64,000 nucleotides of DNA from Methylobacterium oryzihabitans (GTDB taxonomy: Bacteria; Pseudomonadota; Alphaproteobacteria; Rhizobiales; Beijerinckiaceae): positions 27,604 to 91,603 of the forward strand of contig NZ_SACP01000023.1 in NCBI RefSeq assembly GCF_004004555.2, in the 5' to 3' direction. A model generated the notes under the pieces. The model saw only the letters and a list, made by a program, of their open reading frames with translations. It had not been told where the DNA came from and made no database searches. The position numbers were made by a program, and so were the translations under genes. Position 1 is the stretch's first letter, and every line of letters begins with the position of its first letter. Positions 26,469 to 35,278 of this stretch are shown piece after piece.

Positions 26469-27281
26469 GTGTCAACGGCGAAAGCGGAGCCGGATGCTCT
26501 CAAGGCGGCGGCACGGCCGGCGCCCGGCGCGGCCGCGGGCAGCCAGACGCTGCTGCGCGGCCTCGACATCCTCGACGCGGTGGCCGCGGGCGCGACCGAC
26601 CTCGCGGCGCTGTCGGCGGCGCTCGGCACGACGCGCAGCACCACGCACCGGCTCGCCGCCGCCCTGGTCGAGCGGCGCTACCTCACCTTCGTGCCGCGGG
26701 AGGGCTACGGGCTCGGCCCCAAGCTGCTCGAACTCGGCTTCCGGGCCCAGGCCGCGATGGCGGTGCCGCAGGTGGCGCGGCCGCATCTGGAGCGCCTGTC
26801 GGCGACCTGCGAGGACACGATCCATCTCGGCATCCTCGACGGCGAGTGGGCGCTCTACCTCGACAAGATTCCGGGCCGGCGGCGGGTCGAGATCAGCTCG
26901 CGGGTCGGGGAGCGCCAGCCGGTCTGGTCGACCGGCCTCGGCAAGGCGCTGATCCTCGACCTCGACGAGGCGCGCTGGCGCGACTTCTACCAGGTCGGGC
27001 AGGCCCGCGGCGCGCGCCATGCCCGCGACCTCGACACCTGGCTCGCGCGCATGCGCGACTACGCGAGCCGCGGCGTCGCCTTCGACCACGAGGAGAACGA
27101 GCCCGAGGTGCGCTGCGTGGCGGCGCCGATCCGCAAGGCCGGCGGCGCGATCGTGGCGGGCCTCAGCGTGTCGAGCACCGCGCAGTACATGGACGAGGCC
27201 CGGATGGAACGCCTCGTCGGCGAGGTCGTGGCGACCGCCCGGGCGATCAGCCGGGCGCTCGGCTGGTCCGGCGGCGGCTGA
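26469..27281 (+). CDS. IclR-family transcriptional regulator
   Basis: The product is 270 residues from the GTG at 26469, which follows GGAGGGG. The winged helix lies at about residues 25-85 (LRGLDILDAVAAG, LGTTRSTTHRLAAALVERRY). The effector domain includes HLGILDGEWALYLDKI, the SSRVGERQPVWSTGLGKALI loop and CVAAPIRKAGG. It probably controls the divergent FAH/SDR/MFS operon through the 26409-26429 palindrome. The frame is open further upstream, but those starts would overlap the operator. Confidence 0.9.
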   Translation: MSTAKAEPDALKAAARPAPGAAAGSQTLLRGLDILDAVAAGATDLAALSAALGTTRSTTHRLAAALVERRYLTFVPREGYGLGPKLLELGFRAQAAMAVPQVARPHLERLSATCEDTIHLGILDGEWALYLDKIPGRRRVEISSRVGERQPVWSTGLGKALILDLDEARWRDFYQVGQARGARHARDLDTWLARMRDYASRGVAFDHEENEPEVRCVAAPIRKAGGAIVAGLSVSSTAQYMDEARMERLVGEVVATARAISRALGWSGGG

Positions 27282-27450
27282 GCGGGATCGTGGTCCCGGC
27301 GCGAGGGCGCCGTCGGGGTGCTTCCGCTTCGTGAGCGGATCGTAATGATCCGGACAGGCAACCTGCAGATCGCGGGTGTATTATCACCTTGTAGCCGATG
27401 CATTGATCCGGCTGAACACCAAGACAATGATTTCAAGAGGAGGCATGGTC

Positions 27451-28272
27451 ATGTCCTACCGGAAATCCCTCGCTGCCGCGCTCGTCGCCACCACGGTGGT
27501 CGGCGGCGCCGCCTACGCCGCCGAGCAGACGGCCAAGCCGGTGGCGATGCAGGAGACGACGGCCCGGACGGCGATCGACCGCGACGTCGGCAAGCTCTCG
27601 AAGGACGGAGCCCAGGCGTTCCGCGACATGCAGCTCACCCGGGTCGCCATCTTCAACGCCGATCCCGCCCAGGCCAAGAGCCTGATCGGCCAGGCGCAGG
27701 CCGCCCTGGCGAAGGCCAGGACCGACGACGCCGTGTTCACCCGGGACGAGGCCGGCCTCAGGACGCCGGCGGACCTCGCGGCGACCAAGGCGGCGGGCGC
27801 CTCGGCCGACAAGGCATCGGCGGACAAGGCCCGGCCGGCCGGCAAGGAGGCCGCCTCGAAGGGGCCGGTCGCCTGGATGCCGGTCGATGCGCAGCTCACG
27901 CTCGGCGAGGACTTCCTGGCCACGCCCGCGAAGGCCTCGGCCGTCACCGAGGCGAACAAGAGCCTCGCCAAGGGCGACCAGACCGGTGCCATCGAGACGC
28001 TGAAGCTCGCCCATATCGACGTGAACTTCGTCATGGCGGTCCTGCCCCTCGACAAGACCGCGGCCGACGTGAATCAGGCCGCATCCCTCATCGATCAAGG
28101 CAAGTACTACGAGGCCAACGCGACGCTGAAATCCGCCGAGGACGGGATGCGCTTCGACGTCGTCGATGCGGTGGGCCTGCCCCGGAAGGCCGCTGCACCC
28201 GCCGCCGCCAAGCCCACCGCCGCCAAGCCCGCCGCCCAGCCGGCTACCCCGGACGCCCAGCCGGCGAAGTGA
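27451..28272 (+). CDS. YfdX-family exported protein
   Basis: The product is 273 residues. A signal peptide (MSYRKSLAAALVATTVVGG, cleavage near AYAAE) is followed by a helical domain with two YfdX-like halves: RTAIDRDVGKLSKDGAQAFR and a repeated NKSLAKGDQTGAIETLKLAH. The C-terminus is an Ala/Pro/Lys tail (AAAKPTAAKP and similar). YfdX proteins are periplasmic stress-linked proteins of unclear function. The ATG at 27451 is preferred because AGAGGAGG lies at proper distance; an ATG six bases upstream is too close. It stands alone, followed by a REP element. Confidence 0.8.
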   Translation: MSYRKSLAAALVATTVVGGAAYAAEQTAKPVAMQETTARTAIDRDVGKLSKDGAQAFRDMQLTRVAIFNADPAQAKSLIGQAQAALAKARTDDAVFTRDEAGLRTPADLAATKAAGASADKASADKARPAGKEAASKGPVAWMPVDAQLTLGEDFLATPAKASAVTEANKSLAKGDQTGAIETLKLAHIDVNFVMAVLPLDKTAADVNQAASLIDQGKYYEANATLKSAEDGMRFDVVDAVGLPRKAAAPAAAKPTAAKPAAQPATPDAQPAK

Positions 28273-28399
28273 TACGATGTCCGGACGACTCGTTCCGGAC
28301 ATCGGATCGCCAGCCCGCGCGGCGCTTGAGCGAAGCCGAAATCCGCATCGCGAAGCGATCCCGGAGGAATCGCCGAGCGATCGATCGGAATTCGCATGA
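28273..28399 (+). repeat. REP-like palindromic element, copy 3
   Basis: It begins with the dyad ATGTCCGGA/TCCGGACAT (about 28277-28302), then CGCCAGCCCGCGCGG, TTGAGCGAAGCCGA, CGCATCGCGAAGCGATC and CGCCGAGCGATCGATCGG. This is the most complete copy after 41481-41606. The rest of the gap to 28546 shows no supported gene. Confidence 0.75.
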
Positions 28400-28546
28400 G
28401 AAACCGGAAGCGGCGATGACCGTGCCGGGACGCCCAGGATCCCGGGTGTGGGACCAGGGCCTCGCCGCGCAAGCTCCGCCACGGCTTTCGACCGTTGGCG
28501 GAAATTCGAGAGCAGAACCAAAGGTCGTTTCCAACGACCGTTGGTC

Positions 28547-29380
28547 TCACGCCGCCGGCGCGAGATGCAGCAGCCGGCGCGCCTCCTCGGGCGTCGCGAC
28601 GCGGCGGCCGGCCCTGGCGACCGCCTCGGCGGCGAGCGAGACCAACTCGGCGTTGCTCGCCGCCAGCCGGTCCCTGGTCACCCGGATGTTGTCCTCGAGC
28701 CCGGTGCGGACCGCATCCGCCCCGCGGGCGAGCGCCCAGTCCATCACCCGGGCCTGCTCGCGGCCGATGCCCGCCGCGGTCCAGGTCGCCTCGGGCAGGA
28801 CCCGGCGCAATTCGCCGAGCAGGATGTCGAGCAAGCGCTCGTCGGCCGGCATCGCGTTCTTGACGCCCATCACGAACTGCACGTGCGGACGCGCATCCAT
28901 CAGGCCGCCCTCGACCAGGGCCCTGGCGCCGTGCAGGTGCGAGAGGTCGAAGATCTCGATCTCGGGCCGGATGCCGTTGGCCTTCATCGTGCCGGCGAGG
29001 TCGGTCACCAGCGTGGTGTGGTTCTCGTACACGATGGTCGGGAAGTTGACCGATCCGGTCGAGAGCGACGCCATGTCGGGCCGGTGCACCAGCGACAGGC
29101 CCCGCGCGCTCGGGTCGCGGCCGCGCCCGCCGGTCGAGAACTGCACGATCATGCCGGGGCAGTGCTGGCGCACCCCCTCCTGCACCGCCGCGAACTTGTC
29201 CGGGTCCGAGGACGGCGATTCGTCGTCGTTGCGGACGTGGATGTGGACCAGGGTGGCGCCGGCCTCGTAGGCCTGATGGGTCGACTCGATCTGCTCGGCG
29301 ACGGCGGTCGGGACCGCCGGGTTGTCCTTCTTGCGCGGCACCGAGCCGGTGATCGCGACGGCGACGACGACGGGATTCAT
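28547..29380 (-). CDS. BKACE-family beta-keto acid cleavage enzyme (DUF849)
   Basis: The product is 277 residues, normal for the family. A TIM barrel with the zinc site in LVHIHVRNDDESPS (the two histidines), the FSTGGRGRDPSARG loop that holds the substrate carboxylate, and the late GLEDNIRV motif. BKACE enzymes condense a beta-keto acid with acetyl-CoA to give acetoacetate and a CoA thioester; the model member is 3-keto-5-aminohexanoate cleavage enzyme. It lies downstream of pcaHG on the same strand but behind a strong terminator hairpin, so it may be expressed separately. Confidence 0.88.
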   Translation of the reverse strand: MNPVVVAVAITGSVPRKKDNPAVPTAVAEQIESTHQAYEAGATLVHIHVRNDDESPSSDPDKFAAVQEGVRQHCPGMIVQFSTGGRGRDPSARGLSLVHRPDMASLSTGSVNFPTIVYENHTTLVTDLAGTMKANGIRPEIEIFDLSHLHGARALVEGGLMDARPHVQFVMGVKNAMPADERLLDILLGELRRVLPEATWTAAGIGREQARVMDWALARGADAVRTGLEDNIRVTRDRLAASNAELVSLAAEAVARAGRRVATPEEARRLLHLAPAA

Positions 29381-29464
29381 GACACTCTCCTGAAGCTGGT
29401 GACGCCCGGCATCATTCGCCGAAATGGCTACCGTTTCGGCGGTGGAAATGATGCAGGAACAGAA

Positions 29465-29501
29465 ACCTGAGCAGAGTTGCCTCCTGCAACTCTGCTCAGG
29501 T
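29465..29501 (-). terminator. Strong hairpin terminator after pcaG
   Basis: ACCTGAGCAGAGTTGC (29465-29480) and GCAACTCTGCTCAGGT (29486-29501) pair perfectly over 16 bp with a 5-nt loop. On the minus strand the stem is followed by TTCTGTT. It starts at the pcaG stop codon. Confidence 0.75.
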
Positions 29502-30136
29502 CAGGCGTCGAAGAACACGGTCTCGTCCTGGCCCTGGAGCCGGATGTCGAAGACGTAGACCACGCCGCCGCCGCGCTCCTCGCGCCGGGCGATCAGGGTC
29601 TTGCGGCGATTCGGCTGCTCGATGAGCCCGAGCACCGGGTCGGCCGCGTTGGCCTCGGCCTCGTCCGGGAAGTACAGCCGGGTCTGGAGGCCGATGTTGA
29701 TGCCGCGGGCGGCGATCCAGAAGTTGACGTGCGGCGCCTGTGGGCGGTGGCCCTTGCGGCCCTCGACCGGGCCGGGCTTCACCGTCTCGAAGTGCCACAG
29801 GCCGGTCTCGAAATCCGAGCCGGTGCGGCCCCAGCCGCGAAAGCCCTCGTCGAGGGGCTTGCCCTCCTGGCGGTCGGCCGGGTGGTTGTAGCGCCCGGCG
29901 GCGTTGGCCTGCCAGATCTCGACCAGCACGTCGCGCACCGGCGAATCGGCGCCGTCGAACACCCGGCCCTCAATGCGGATCCGCTCGCCCGTCGTGTCGG
30001 GGCCGGCGAGAACGTTGGAGAAGTTGGTCTCGAAGATGTCGAACCCGGCCTGATGCGGGATCAGACCGATATGGACGTAGGGACCCGCGGTCTGCGACGG
30101 CGTTTCCTTCAGGCGGGGGGAGAGCGGCTGGACCAT
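29501..30136 (-). CDS. pcaG: Protocatechuate 3,4-dioxygenase, alpha subunit
   Basis: The product is 211 residues. It opens with TPSQTAGPYVHIGLIP and has the intradiol dioxygenase fold with VLVEIWQANAAGRYNHP and PHVNFWIAARGINIGLQTRL. The alpha subunit builds the active-site pocket but lacks the iron tyrosines of the beta subunit. With PcaH it cleaves protocatechuate between the hydroxyl groups to 3-carboxy-cis,cis-muconate. The start lies 9 bp after the pcaH stop. No pcaB/C/D genes are in the window, so the rest of the pathway is elsewhere. Confidence 0.95.
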   Translation of the reverse strand: MVQPLSPRLKETPSQTAGPYVHIGLIPHQAGFDIFETNFSNVLAGPDTTGERIRIEGRVFDGADSPVRDVLVEIWQANAAGRYNHPADRQEGKPLDEGFRGWGRTGSDFETGLWHFETVKPGPVEGRKGHRPQAPHVNFWIAARGINIGLQTRLYFPDEAEANAADPVLGLIEQPNRRKTLIARREERGGGVVYVFDIRLQGQDETVFFDA

Positions 30137-30145
30137 GGCGTTTCC

Positions 30146-30874
30146 TCAATTGCCCTGGAGCTTGTTCTCGAACAGCGTCTGCTGGCGCCCGCGCAGCACG
30201 ATGTCGAACTGGTAGGCGAGCATGTCGAGGGGCAGGGCCGCCGACAGGTCGAGGGGCGCGATCAGGCGCACGGCCGCCGCCGGGTCGGGGATGCCGAGGA
30301 TCATCGGATCGTGCCGGATCAGCGGGTCGCCCTCGAAGTACATCTGGGTGATGAGCCGCTGGGCGAAGCCGGAGCCGAACACCGAGAAGTGGATATGCGC
30401 CGGCCGCCAGGAATTGAGGAAGTTGCGCCAGGGATAGGCCCCGGGCTTGATCGTGCGGAAGTAGTAGTAGCCGTTCTCGTCGGTGATCGTCCGGCCGCAG
30501 CCGCCGAAATTCGGGTCGATCGGCGCGAGGTAGCGGTCGTTGCGGTGGCGGTAGCGCCCGCCGGCATTGGCCTGCCAGAACTCGACCAGGGTGTGCGGCA
30601 CGCCGCGGCCGTTCTCGTCGCGGACATGGCCGTGGACGAGGATGCGCTCGCCGATCGGCTCGCCGTCGCGGGCGTAGTTGAGGATCAGGTCGTTGTCGAG
30701 CGGCCCGATCTCGGAACGGCCGAAGGTCGGCCCGGTCACCTCGGAGAGCGAGTTCTCGAGGGAGATCAGCGCGGCGCGGGGCGAGCGCAGCACGCTGGTC
30801 TTGTAGTCCGGCGTGAAGGCCGGGGGATGGATGCCCCGGTCGCGCTGCAGGAATTCCCGGTCGAGTCCGTTCAC
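30146..30874 (-). CDS. pcaH: Protocatechuate 3,4-dioxygenase, beta subunit
   Basis: The product is 242 residues. The non-haem Fe(III) ligands of the family are present: tyrosine in GGRYRHRNDRY, tyrosine in the YYYFRTIKPGAYPW segment, and the two histidines in WRPAHIHFSVFG. The N-terminal PCDO-specific domain (RDRGIHPPAFTPDYKTSVLR) is also present. It forms the iron-bearing half of the alpha-beta protomer with PcaG. An IclR regulator gene lies 31 bp upstream on the same strand, so the regulator and the enzyme genes could share a transcript. Confidence 0.96.
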   Translation of the reverse strand: MNGLDREFLQRDRGIHPPAFTPDYKTSVLRSPRAALISLENSLSEVTGPTFGRSEIGPLDNDLILNYARDGEPIGERILVHGHVRDENGRGVPHTLVEFWQANAGGRYRHRNDRYLAPIDPNFGGCGRTITDENGYYYFRTIKPGAYPWRNFLNSWRPAHIHFSVFGSGFAQRLITQMYFEGDPLIRHDPMILGIPDPAAAVRLIAPLDLSAALPLDMLAYQFDIVLRGRQQTLFENKLQGN

Positions 30875-30905
30875 GGCGTTCCTCCTGTCGTTTCGGCGTG
30901 ATGAT

Positions 30906-31724
30906 TCAGTGGTCGGCGGCCGCGCGGCGCGGGGTGCCGCCGAGGGCGCCGAGATACTCGCTGAGCGTGCTCACCGAGGAGAGCGTGCCGACGGCGGCGA
31001 GCAGCTCCGGCGCCAGGGCGTCGCGCTGGGCCTCGGTCAGGCGGGTGCTCGGCCCGGTGATGCTGAGGTTGCCGATCGCCCGGCCGGTGCCGGGGTGCAG
31101 GATGTTGGCGGCCATCGCCGCCGTCCCGTCGAGATGGGTCTCGTGCACCCAGGCGTAGCCGCGGTCGCGGGCGCTGCCCACCAGGGCGAGCAGGTCGGGA
31201 ATCGTGCGCGGTGCGTTGCGGCCGCTGGTCTCCGGCCGGCTGAAGCCCTGGCGCAGCACCAGTTCCACGGCCTCCTCGTCGGGGAGGCTCGCGAGCCAGC
31301 AGATCCCGGTCGACGTGGTGGACAGGCGCGCCTCCGCCCCCATGTCGCCGTCGTAGCGCAGGCCCGAGCGCGCCCCTTGCGCCTTCGCCACCCAGACGAG
31401 GCGCGGATAGTCGACCACGGCGAGCCGGACCAGTTCGCCGCTGAGCGCGGCGAGGTGGTTCATCACCGATTGCGAGACGTCGACGACGCCCGAGTTCGAC
31501 AGGTGCTTCAGCCCGAGCGTCGCGAAGCGGGTGGTGAGCAGGTAGCGCCCGGTCTCCGGGTCCTGCGCGACGTAGCCGTAGGAGACGAGCTCGGCGAGCA
31601 GGCGGTGGGCGCCGCTCTTGGGGATGTCGAGGCTGTCGGCGATGGCCTGGAGCGGCAGTCCACGGGCATGCGCGGCGAGCAACTCGACCAGATCGAGCAC
31701 GCGCTTGATCAATCCCCCCGCCAC
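30906..31724 (-). CDS. IclR-family regulator of the pca genes
   Basis: The product is 272 residues from the GTG at 31724, chosen because GGGAGG lies five bases upstream; a GTG 18 bp further upstream has no such site. The HTH covers about residues 5-65 (LIKRVLDLVELLAAHARGLP, SLDIPKSGAHRLLAELVSYG). The effector domain contains GARSGLRYDGDMG and STTSTGICWLASLPDEEAV. In the PcaR/PobR manner it probably responds to an aromatic acid or a pathway product. A GGAAC/GTTCC dyad in the gap to the divergent EamA gene is a likely operator. Confidence 0.88.
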   Translation of the reverse strand: MAGGLIKRVLDLVELLAAHARGLPLQAIADSLDIPKSGAHRLLAELVSYGYVAQDPETGRYLLTTRFATLGLKHLSNSGVVDVSQSVMNHLAALSGELVRLAVVDYPRLVWVAKAQGARSGLRYDGDMGAEARLSTTSTGICWLASLPDEEAVELVLRQGFSRPETSGRNAPRTIPDLLALVGSARDRGYAWVHETHLDGTAAMAANILHPGTGRAIGNLSITGPSTRLTEAQRDALAPELLAAVGTLSSVSTLSEYLGALGGTPRRAAADH

Positions 31725-31763
31725 GACATCCTCCCGTGTCACCGCCTCGGCAGCGCATGAAAT

Positions 31764-31776
31764 GGAACGTTGTTCC
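31764..31776. promoter_or_regulatory. IclR-type dyad with repeated GTTCCG
   Basis: GGAAC (31764-31768) and GTTCC (31772-31776) form a dyad with a 3-bp gap; a second GTTCCGTTCTA follows near 31790. The region is AT-richer than its surroundings and lies between the IclR and EamA genes. Confidence 0.5.
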
Positions 31777-31864
31777 GGATTTGAATGATGTTCCGTTCTA
31801 TGTCAAGGCAATCGAAGGCGGACGGCCCGGTCGGGAGCGGCCCGCGGTTTCAAGGCGGGACGGC

Positions 31865-32764
31865 ATGAGCGGGCTCGACGGCGACCGACGACGGCAGGTG
31901 CTCGTCGGCATCGCCCTGATGATCGGCGCGGTGGCGGGCTTCGCCTGCATCGACGCGACCGCGAAGGCGCTCAACCGTTCGCTGAACCCGCTCCTCGTCG
32001 TAGCGGCGCGCTACGTCGGCAGCTTCGTGCTGGTGGCCCTGGTGCTCGGCCCGCGCCGCGGCAGCATCGGCCTGCTGCGCAGCCGGCGGCCGGCGCTCCA
32101 GGTGTTCCGCTCGCTCTGCCTCGTGATCGCGACGGTGTGCAGCTTCTTCGCCCTGCGGTCGCTTCCGCTGGCCCAGGTGACCTCGATCACCTTCGCCTCG
32201 CCACTGATCGTGGCGCTGATCGCCGGGCCGCTGCTCGGCGAGCACATCGGCTGGCGGCGGCTCGCCGCGGTGCTGGCGGGATTCGCGGGCGTGCTGGTGG
32301 TCGCCCGGCCCGGGCTCGGGATGCCGCCGGCGGCGCTCCTCGCCGTGGTCACGGCGGCGGTCAACGGCATCTACATCGTGGCGACGCGGATGCTCGCCGC
32401 CCACGACCCGCCCGAGACCACGATGCTCTATACCGGCCTCGTCGGCGCGGTGGTCACCGCCCCGGCGCTGGTCCTGCTCTGGGAGAGCCCGCCCGACCTC
32501 GCCACCTGGACCGGGCTGTTCGCCATCGGGGGCTTCGGCACCCTCGGGCACTGGCTGCTGATCCTCGCCCACCGCCACGCCCCGGCCTCGACCCTGGCGC
32601 CGTTCGGCTACGCGCATCTCCTGTGGGCGCTGCTGATCGGCTTCGCGGCGTTCGGCGACGTGCCCGACCGCTGGACGCTGCTCGGCGGTGCGGTGGTTGC
32701 GGCGGCCGGGCTGTTCCTGATCGCCGAGGAGCGGCGGCCGGCGGCGACCGGCCGGAACCCGTGA
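31865..32764 (+). CDS. EamA/DMT-family membrane transporter
   Basis: The product is 299 residues with ten hydrophobic segments in two EamA repeats. The first half has GFACIDATAKALNRSLNPLL, the middle LAQVTSITFASPLIVALIAG and the second half FGTLGHWLLILAHRHAPAS. These carriers move metabolites, often outward. The ATG at 31865 follows AAGGCGGGACGG. It is divergent from the pca regulator and may be co-controlled, but its substrate is unknown. Confidence 0.87.
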   Translation: MSGLDGDRRRQVLVGIALMIGAVAGFACIDATAKALNRSLNPLLVVAARYVGSFVLVALVLGPRRGSIGLLRSRRPALQVFRSLCLVIATVCSFFALRSLPLAQVTSITFASPLIVALIAGPLLGEHIGWRRLAAVLAGFAGVLVVARPGLGMPPAALLAVVTAAVNGIYIVATRMLAAHDPPETTMLYTGLVGAVVTAPALVLLWESPPDLATWTGLFAIGGFGTLGHWLLILAHRHAPASTLAPFGYAHLLWALLIGFAAFGDVPDRWTLLGGAVVAAAGLFLIAEERRPAATGRNP

Positions 32765-32798
32765 TCCGGTCGCCTCTGCGCGCGTCCTCAGCCCGGGA

Positions 32799-32894
32799 TC
32801 AGTTGCTCAAGGTCCCTGACACGCCGACCGCGGTCAGGACGACGCCGCAGGCGAACACGCCGATCATGACGTAGGTGAGGGCTTTCAGGAACAA
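32799..32894 (-). CDS. Tiny membrane protein with TTG start (31 aa)
   Basis: A GGAGG at 32905-32901 is followed six bases later by TTG at 32894. The peptide reads MFLKALTYVMIGVFACGVVL and ends TAVGVSGTLSN before a TGA at 32799. It is one transmembrane helix with a single lysine at the N-terminal side. An overlapping frame from the ATG at 32906 is arginine-rich and unlike a protein. It lies alone between the EamA and FUSC genes. Confidence 0.55.
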   Translation of the reverse strand: MFLKALTYVMIGVFACGVVLTAVGVSGTLSN

Positions 32895-33032
32895 GACGAA
32901 CCTCCATCGGGTGGGGGGCTGACCGAGAGTGGACGAGCCGCGCGATATGACCTAGGCCCGGCGGGCCTTTCCCTTGCCCCAACGTGCGATCCGCGGTTCG
33001 GTTCGCGGCACCGCACCGACGCACCCGCAGCA

Positions 33033-35078
33033 TCACAGCGGCCGTCGCTCCACCAGGGCGGTCCAGCCGTCGCCGGCGAAGCGGGCGCGCATCAGCGCGA
33101 CGAGGCTCTCGAGGTTCGACAGGGCGGCCTCGAGCAGCAGCGGGCGCGACAGGCCGATATGGCCGGCGCCGATCTCGATCGGGGCGTCGCGGCCCGCCCC
33201 TTCGGCGTCGGGCGCGCCGCCCTTGTCGAGGCCGTCGAGGCCGTCGGCCAGCGCGCGCGCCCGGGCGGCGAGGTCGGGGTGGGCGGCCTCGCCGGCGCTG
33301 CCGGCGGCGAGAACCCGGATCCAGAACATGCAGGCGAGGATCGCCGGCAGCTCGGTCGGGCGGCGGGCCCACCAGACCAGGGTGCTGCGGGCGCGCAGCG
33401 GCCGGATCGCCTGCCGCAGGTCGCGCAGCAGCCGGTCGGCCTGCCGCATCTCGGCGATCGGCGAGGCGTCGGCCTCGCCCGACAGGCGCCGGGCGCTGAT
33501 CCGCAGCACCCGGGCGAGGCAGGCGACGAGGCTGGCGCCGGTCTGGCGGATATGGGCGTGGGTCGGAGCGGGCAGCAGGTACAGCCCGACCAGGATCGCG
33601 GCCGCGGCGCCGATCGCCGTCTCCTCCAGCCGCAGCAGCAGGATCGCCTCGGCCGACATCCCGATCAGGCTGTAGATCAGCCCGAGCATGATCGTGACGC
33701 AGAAGATCGCCAGCGTCTGCGAGATCGCGAACACGTAGGACAGGCCGAACACGCAGACGAGCAGGGCCGCGCCCTCCAGCACCGGGTGGCCCGACAGCAG
33801 CACGCTGACGACCACGCCGGCGACCAGCCCCGCCACCGTGCCCCAGACCCGCTGCACGCCCTTGTGGATCGCCTCGCCGCTCGACCGGGCGCCGAGAAAC
33901 ACGAGGTAGGCGGTGAGCACCGCCCAGAACCAGCGGTCGGGCGAGACGAGCTGGCCGCCGACCATGCTGAGCAGGGCTGCCGTCGTGGCGCGGATCGCCG
34001 GGCGCCAGGCGAGGGCCGGCCGCGCCGCCGCCGGCCGGCTCGGCCGGATGCGGGAGGCGGCGAGCGCGCCGACGAGCCCGCGCAGCTCCGCTGCCGCGGC
34101 GTCGACCTCGCCGCCGGCGGCGAGCACCGTGGTCTCGGGCCCGGTCTCCCGCGGCCGCAGCTCGGCCCGGCGGCCGGTGGCGAGCCGGCGCGCGAGGAGC
34201 CGCACCTGCGCCCGCTCGGCGGCCGGCAGCGGCCCGGCGGCGAACAGCGCGGCCGAGAGCCCGATCAGCGCCAGCTCGAAGCGCATCAGCGCGGTGCCGA
34301 ACCGCTCCAGGGCCGCGCCGTCGACGGCGGCGACCTGCTCCTCGACCAGCAGGACGGTCTCGTTGAAGGCGCCGAAATCCCGCCGCAGCCGGCGGCGGGC
34401 GGGTCCGTGCCGGGCCGCCGCAGCGCGCAGGCCGGCATGGACCAGGGCCGCGCCCTGGCGCTCGACCGCCCGCACGGTGCGCCGCGCCGCCGGCAGCGGG
34501 CGCTCCGGGATCAGCCGGAAGCCGACCGCCGTCACCACCGCCACCGCGAACGGCAGGCTGAGCAGCAGCGGCGGGACGTGGGCGAGGTCGACGTGGAGGA
34601 ACAGCACGAGATAGGCGTGGACGACGGCGGTGAGCCCGAGCGCCACCGCCCGCGGCCCCCAGGACTGGAACGCCACCGCGGCGAACAGGGTCGCGAGGAA
34701 GCCGGCCTGCCCGAGATGCGGCCACGGGCGCAGGCACGCCGCCCCGACGATCGCGACCGCCGCGGCGCCCGCCATGCCGAAGACGGTGCGCAGGCGCTCG
34801 GCCGGCACGGTGTCGCGCGGCAGCGACGCGGCCATGAGCGCGAGCACCACCGCGACCGCGGCGGCGTGGACCGGCAGCCAGCCCTTCGCCGCCAGGGGCG
34901 CGACGACGAGGGCGGTGGCGGCGACCGACAGGGTGGTGCGGCAGGCGGAGCGCAGGCGCAGCGACCCCGGATCCGAGACGAGGAAGCCCGACCAGATCCG
35001 CACGAGCGCAGCCCGGGCCTGCCGGCCCCGGGGCGCCCGCGCCCGCCCGTCCTCGATGCCCTCTGCCGGTTCCGCCAT
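33033..35078 (-). CDS. FUSC-family inner-membrane protein
   Basis: The product is 681 residues with two membrane blocks (about residues 45-185 and 385-520) separated and followed by cytoplasmic helical regions: the FUSC/AaeB-like architecture. Recognisable stretches are SPDRWFWAVLTAYLVFLGAR and the preceding SMVGGQLV. Such proteins pair with membrane-fusion partners to export aromatic acids such as p-hydroxybenzoate, but no partner gene is adjacent here. The ATG at 35078 (MAEPAEGIEDGRAR) is chosen; the frame stays open for another 2 kb upstream only because of high GC, opposite and across leuC. Confidence 0.85.
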   Translation of the reverse strand: MAEPAEGIEDGRARAPRGRQARAALVRIWSGFLVSDPGSLRLRSACRTTLSVAATALVVAPLAAKGWLPVHAAAVAVVLALMAASLPRDTVPAERLRTVFGMAGAAAVAIVGAACLRPWPHLGQAGFLATLFAAVAFQSWGPRAVALGLTAVVHAYLVLFLHVDLAHVPPLLLSLPFAVAVVTAVGFRLIPERPLPAARRTVRAVERQGAALVHAGLRAAAARHGPARRRLRRDFGAFNETVLLVEEQVAAVDGAALERFGTALMRFELALIGLSAALFAAGPLPAAERAQVRLLARRLATGRRAELRPRETGPETTVLAAGGEVDAAAAELRGLVGALAASRIRPSRPAAARPALAWRPAIRATTAALLSMVGGQLVSPDRWFWAVLTAYLVFLGARSSGEAIHKGVQRVWGTVAGLVAGVVVSVLLSGHPVLEGAALLVCVFGLSYVFAISQTLAIFCVTIMLGLIYSLIGMSAEAILLLRLEETAIGAAAAILVGLYLLPAPTHAHIRQTGASLVACLARVLRISARRLSGEADASPIAEMRQADRLLRDLRQAIRPLRARSTLVWWARRPTELPAILACMFWIRVLAAGSAGEAAHPDLAARARALADGLDGLDKGGAPDAEGAGRDAPIEIGAGHIGLSRPLLLEAALSNLESLVALMRARFAGDGWTALVERRPL

Positions 35079-35278
35079 CCGCTGCCCGCCCTCGCCCCGG
35101 CGCCTCCCGGCGCCTCGCCCCCCGGGGAGCAGGGGCGATGCCAGTCCCGCCCCGCGAGCTATGCTGGGACGGCGCGGACGATTGTCGAGGGCGGCATGAC
35201 GCGAAGGTACCCCGAACGGCGACGGGCCGGAGCGTCGCCGCCCCGGCCCGTCGTGCTTCGGTCGTCGTGGCAGCCGGC

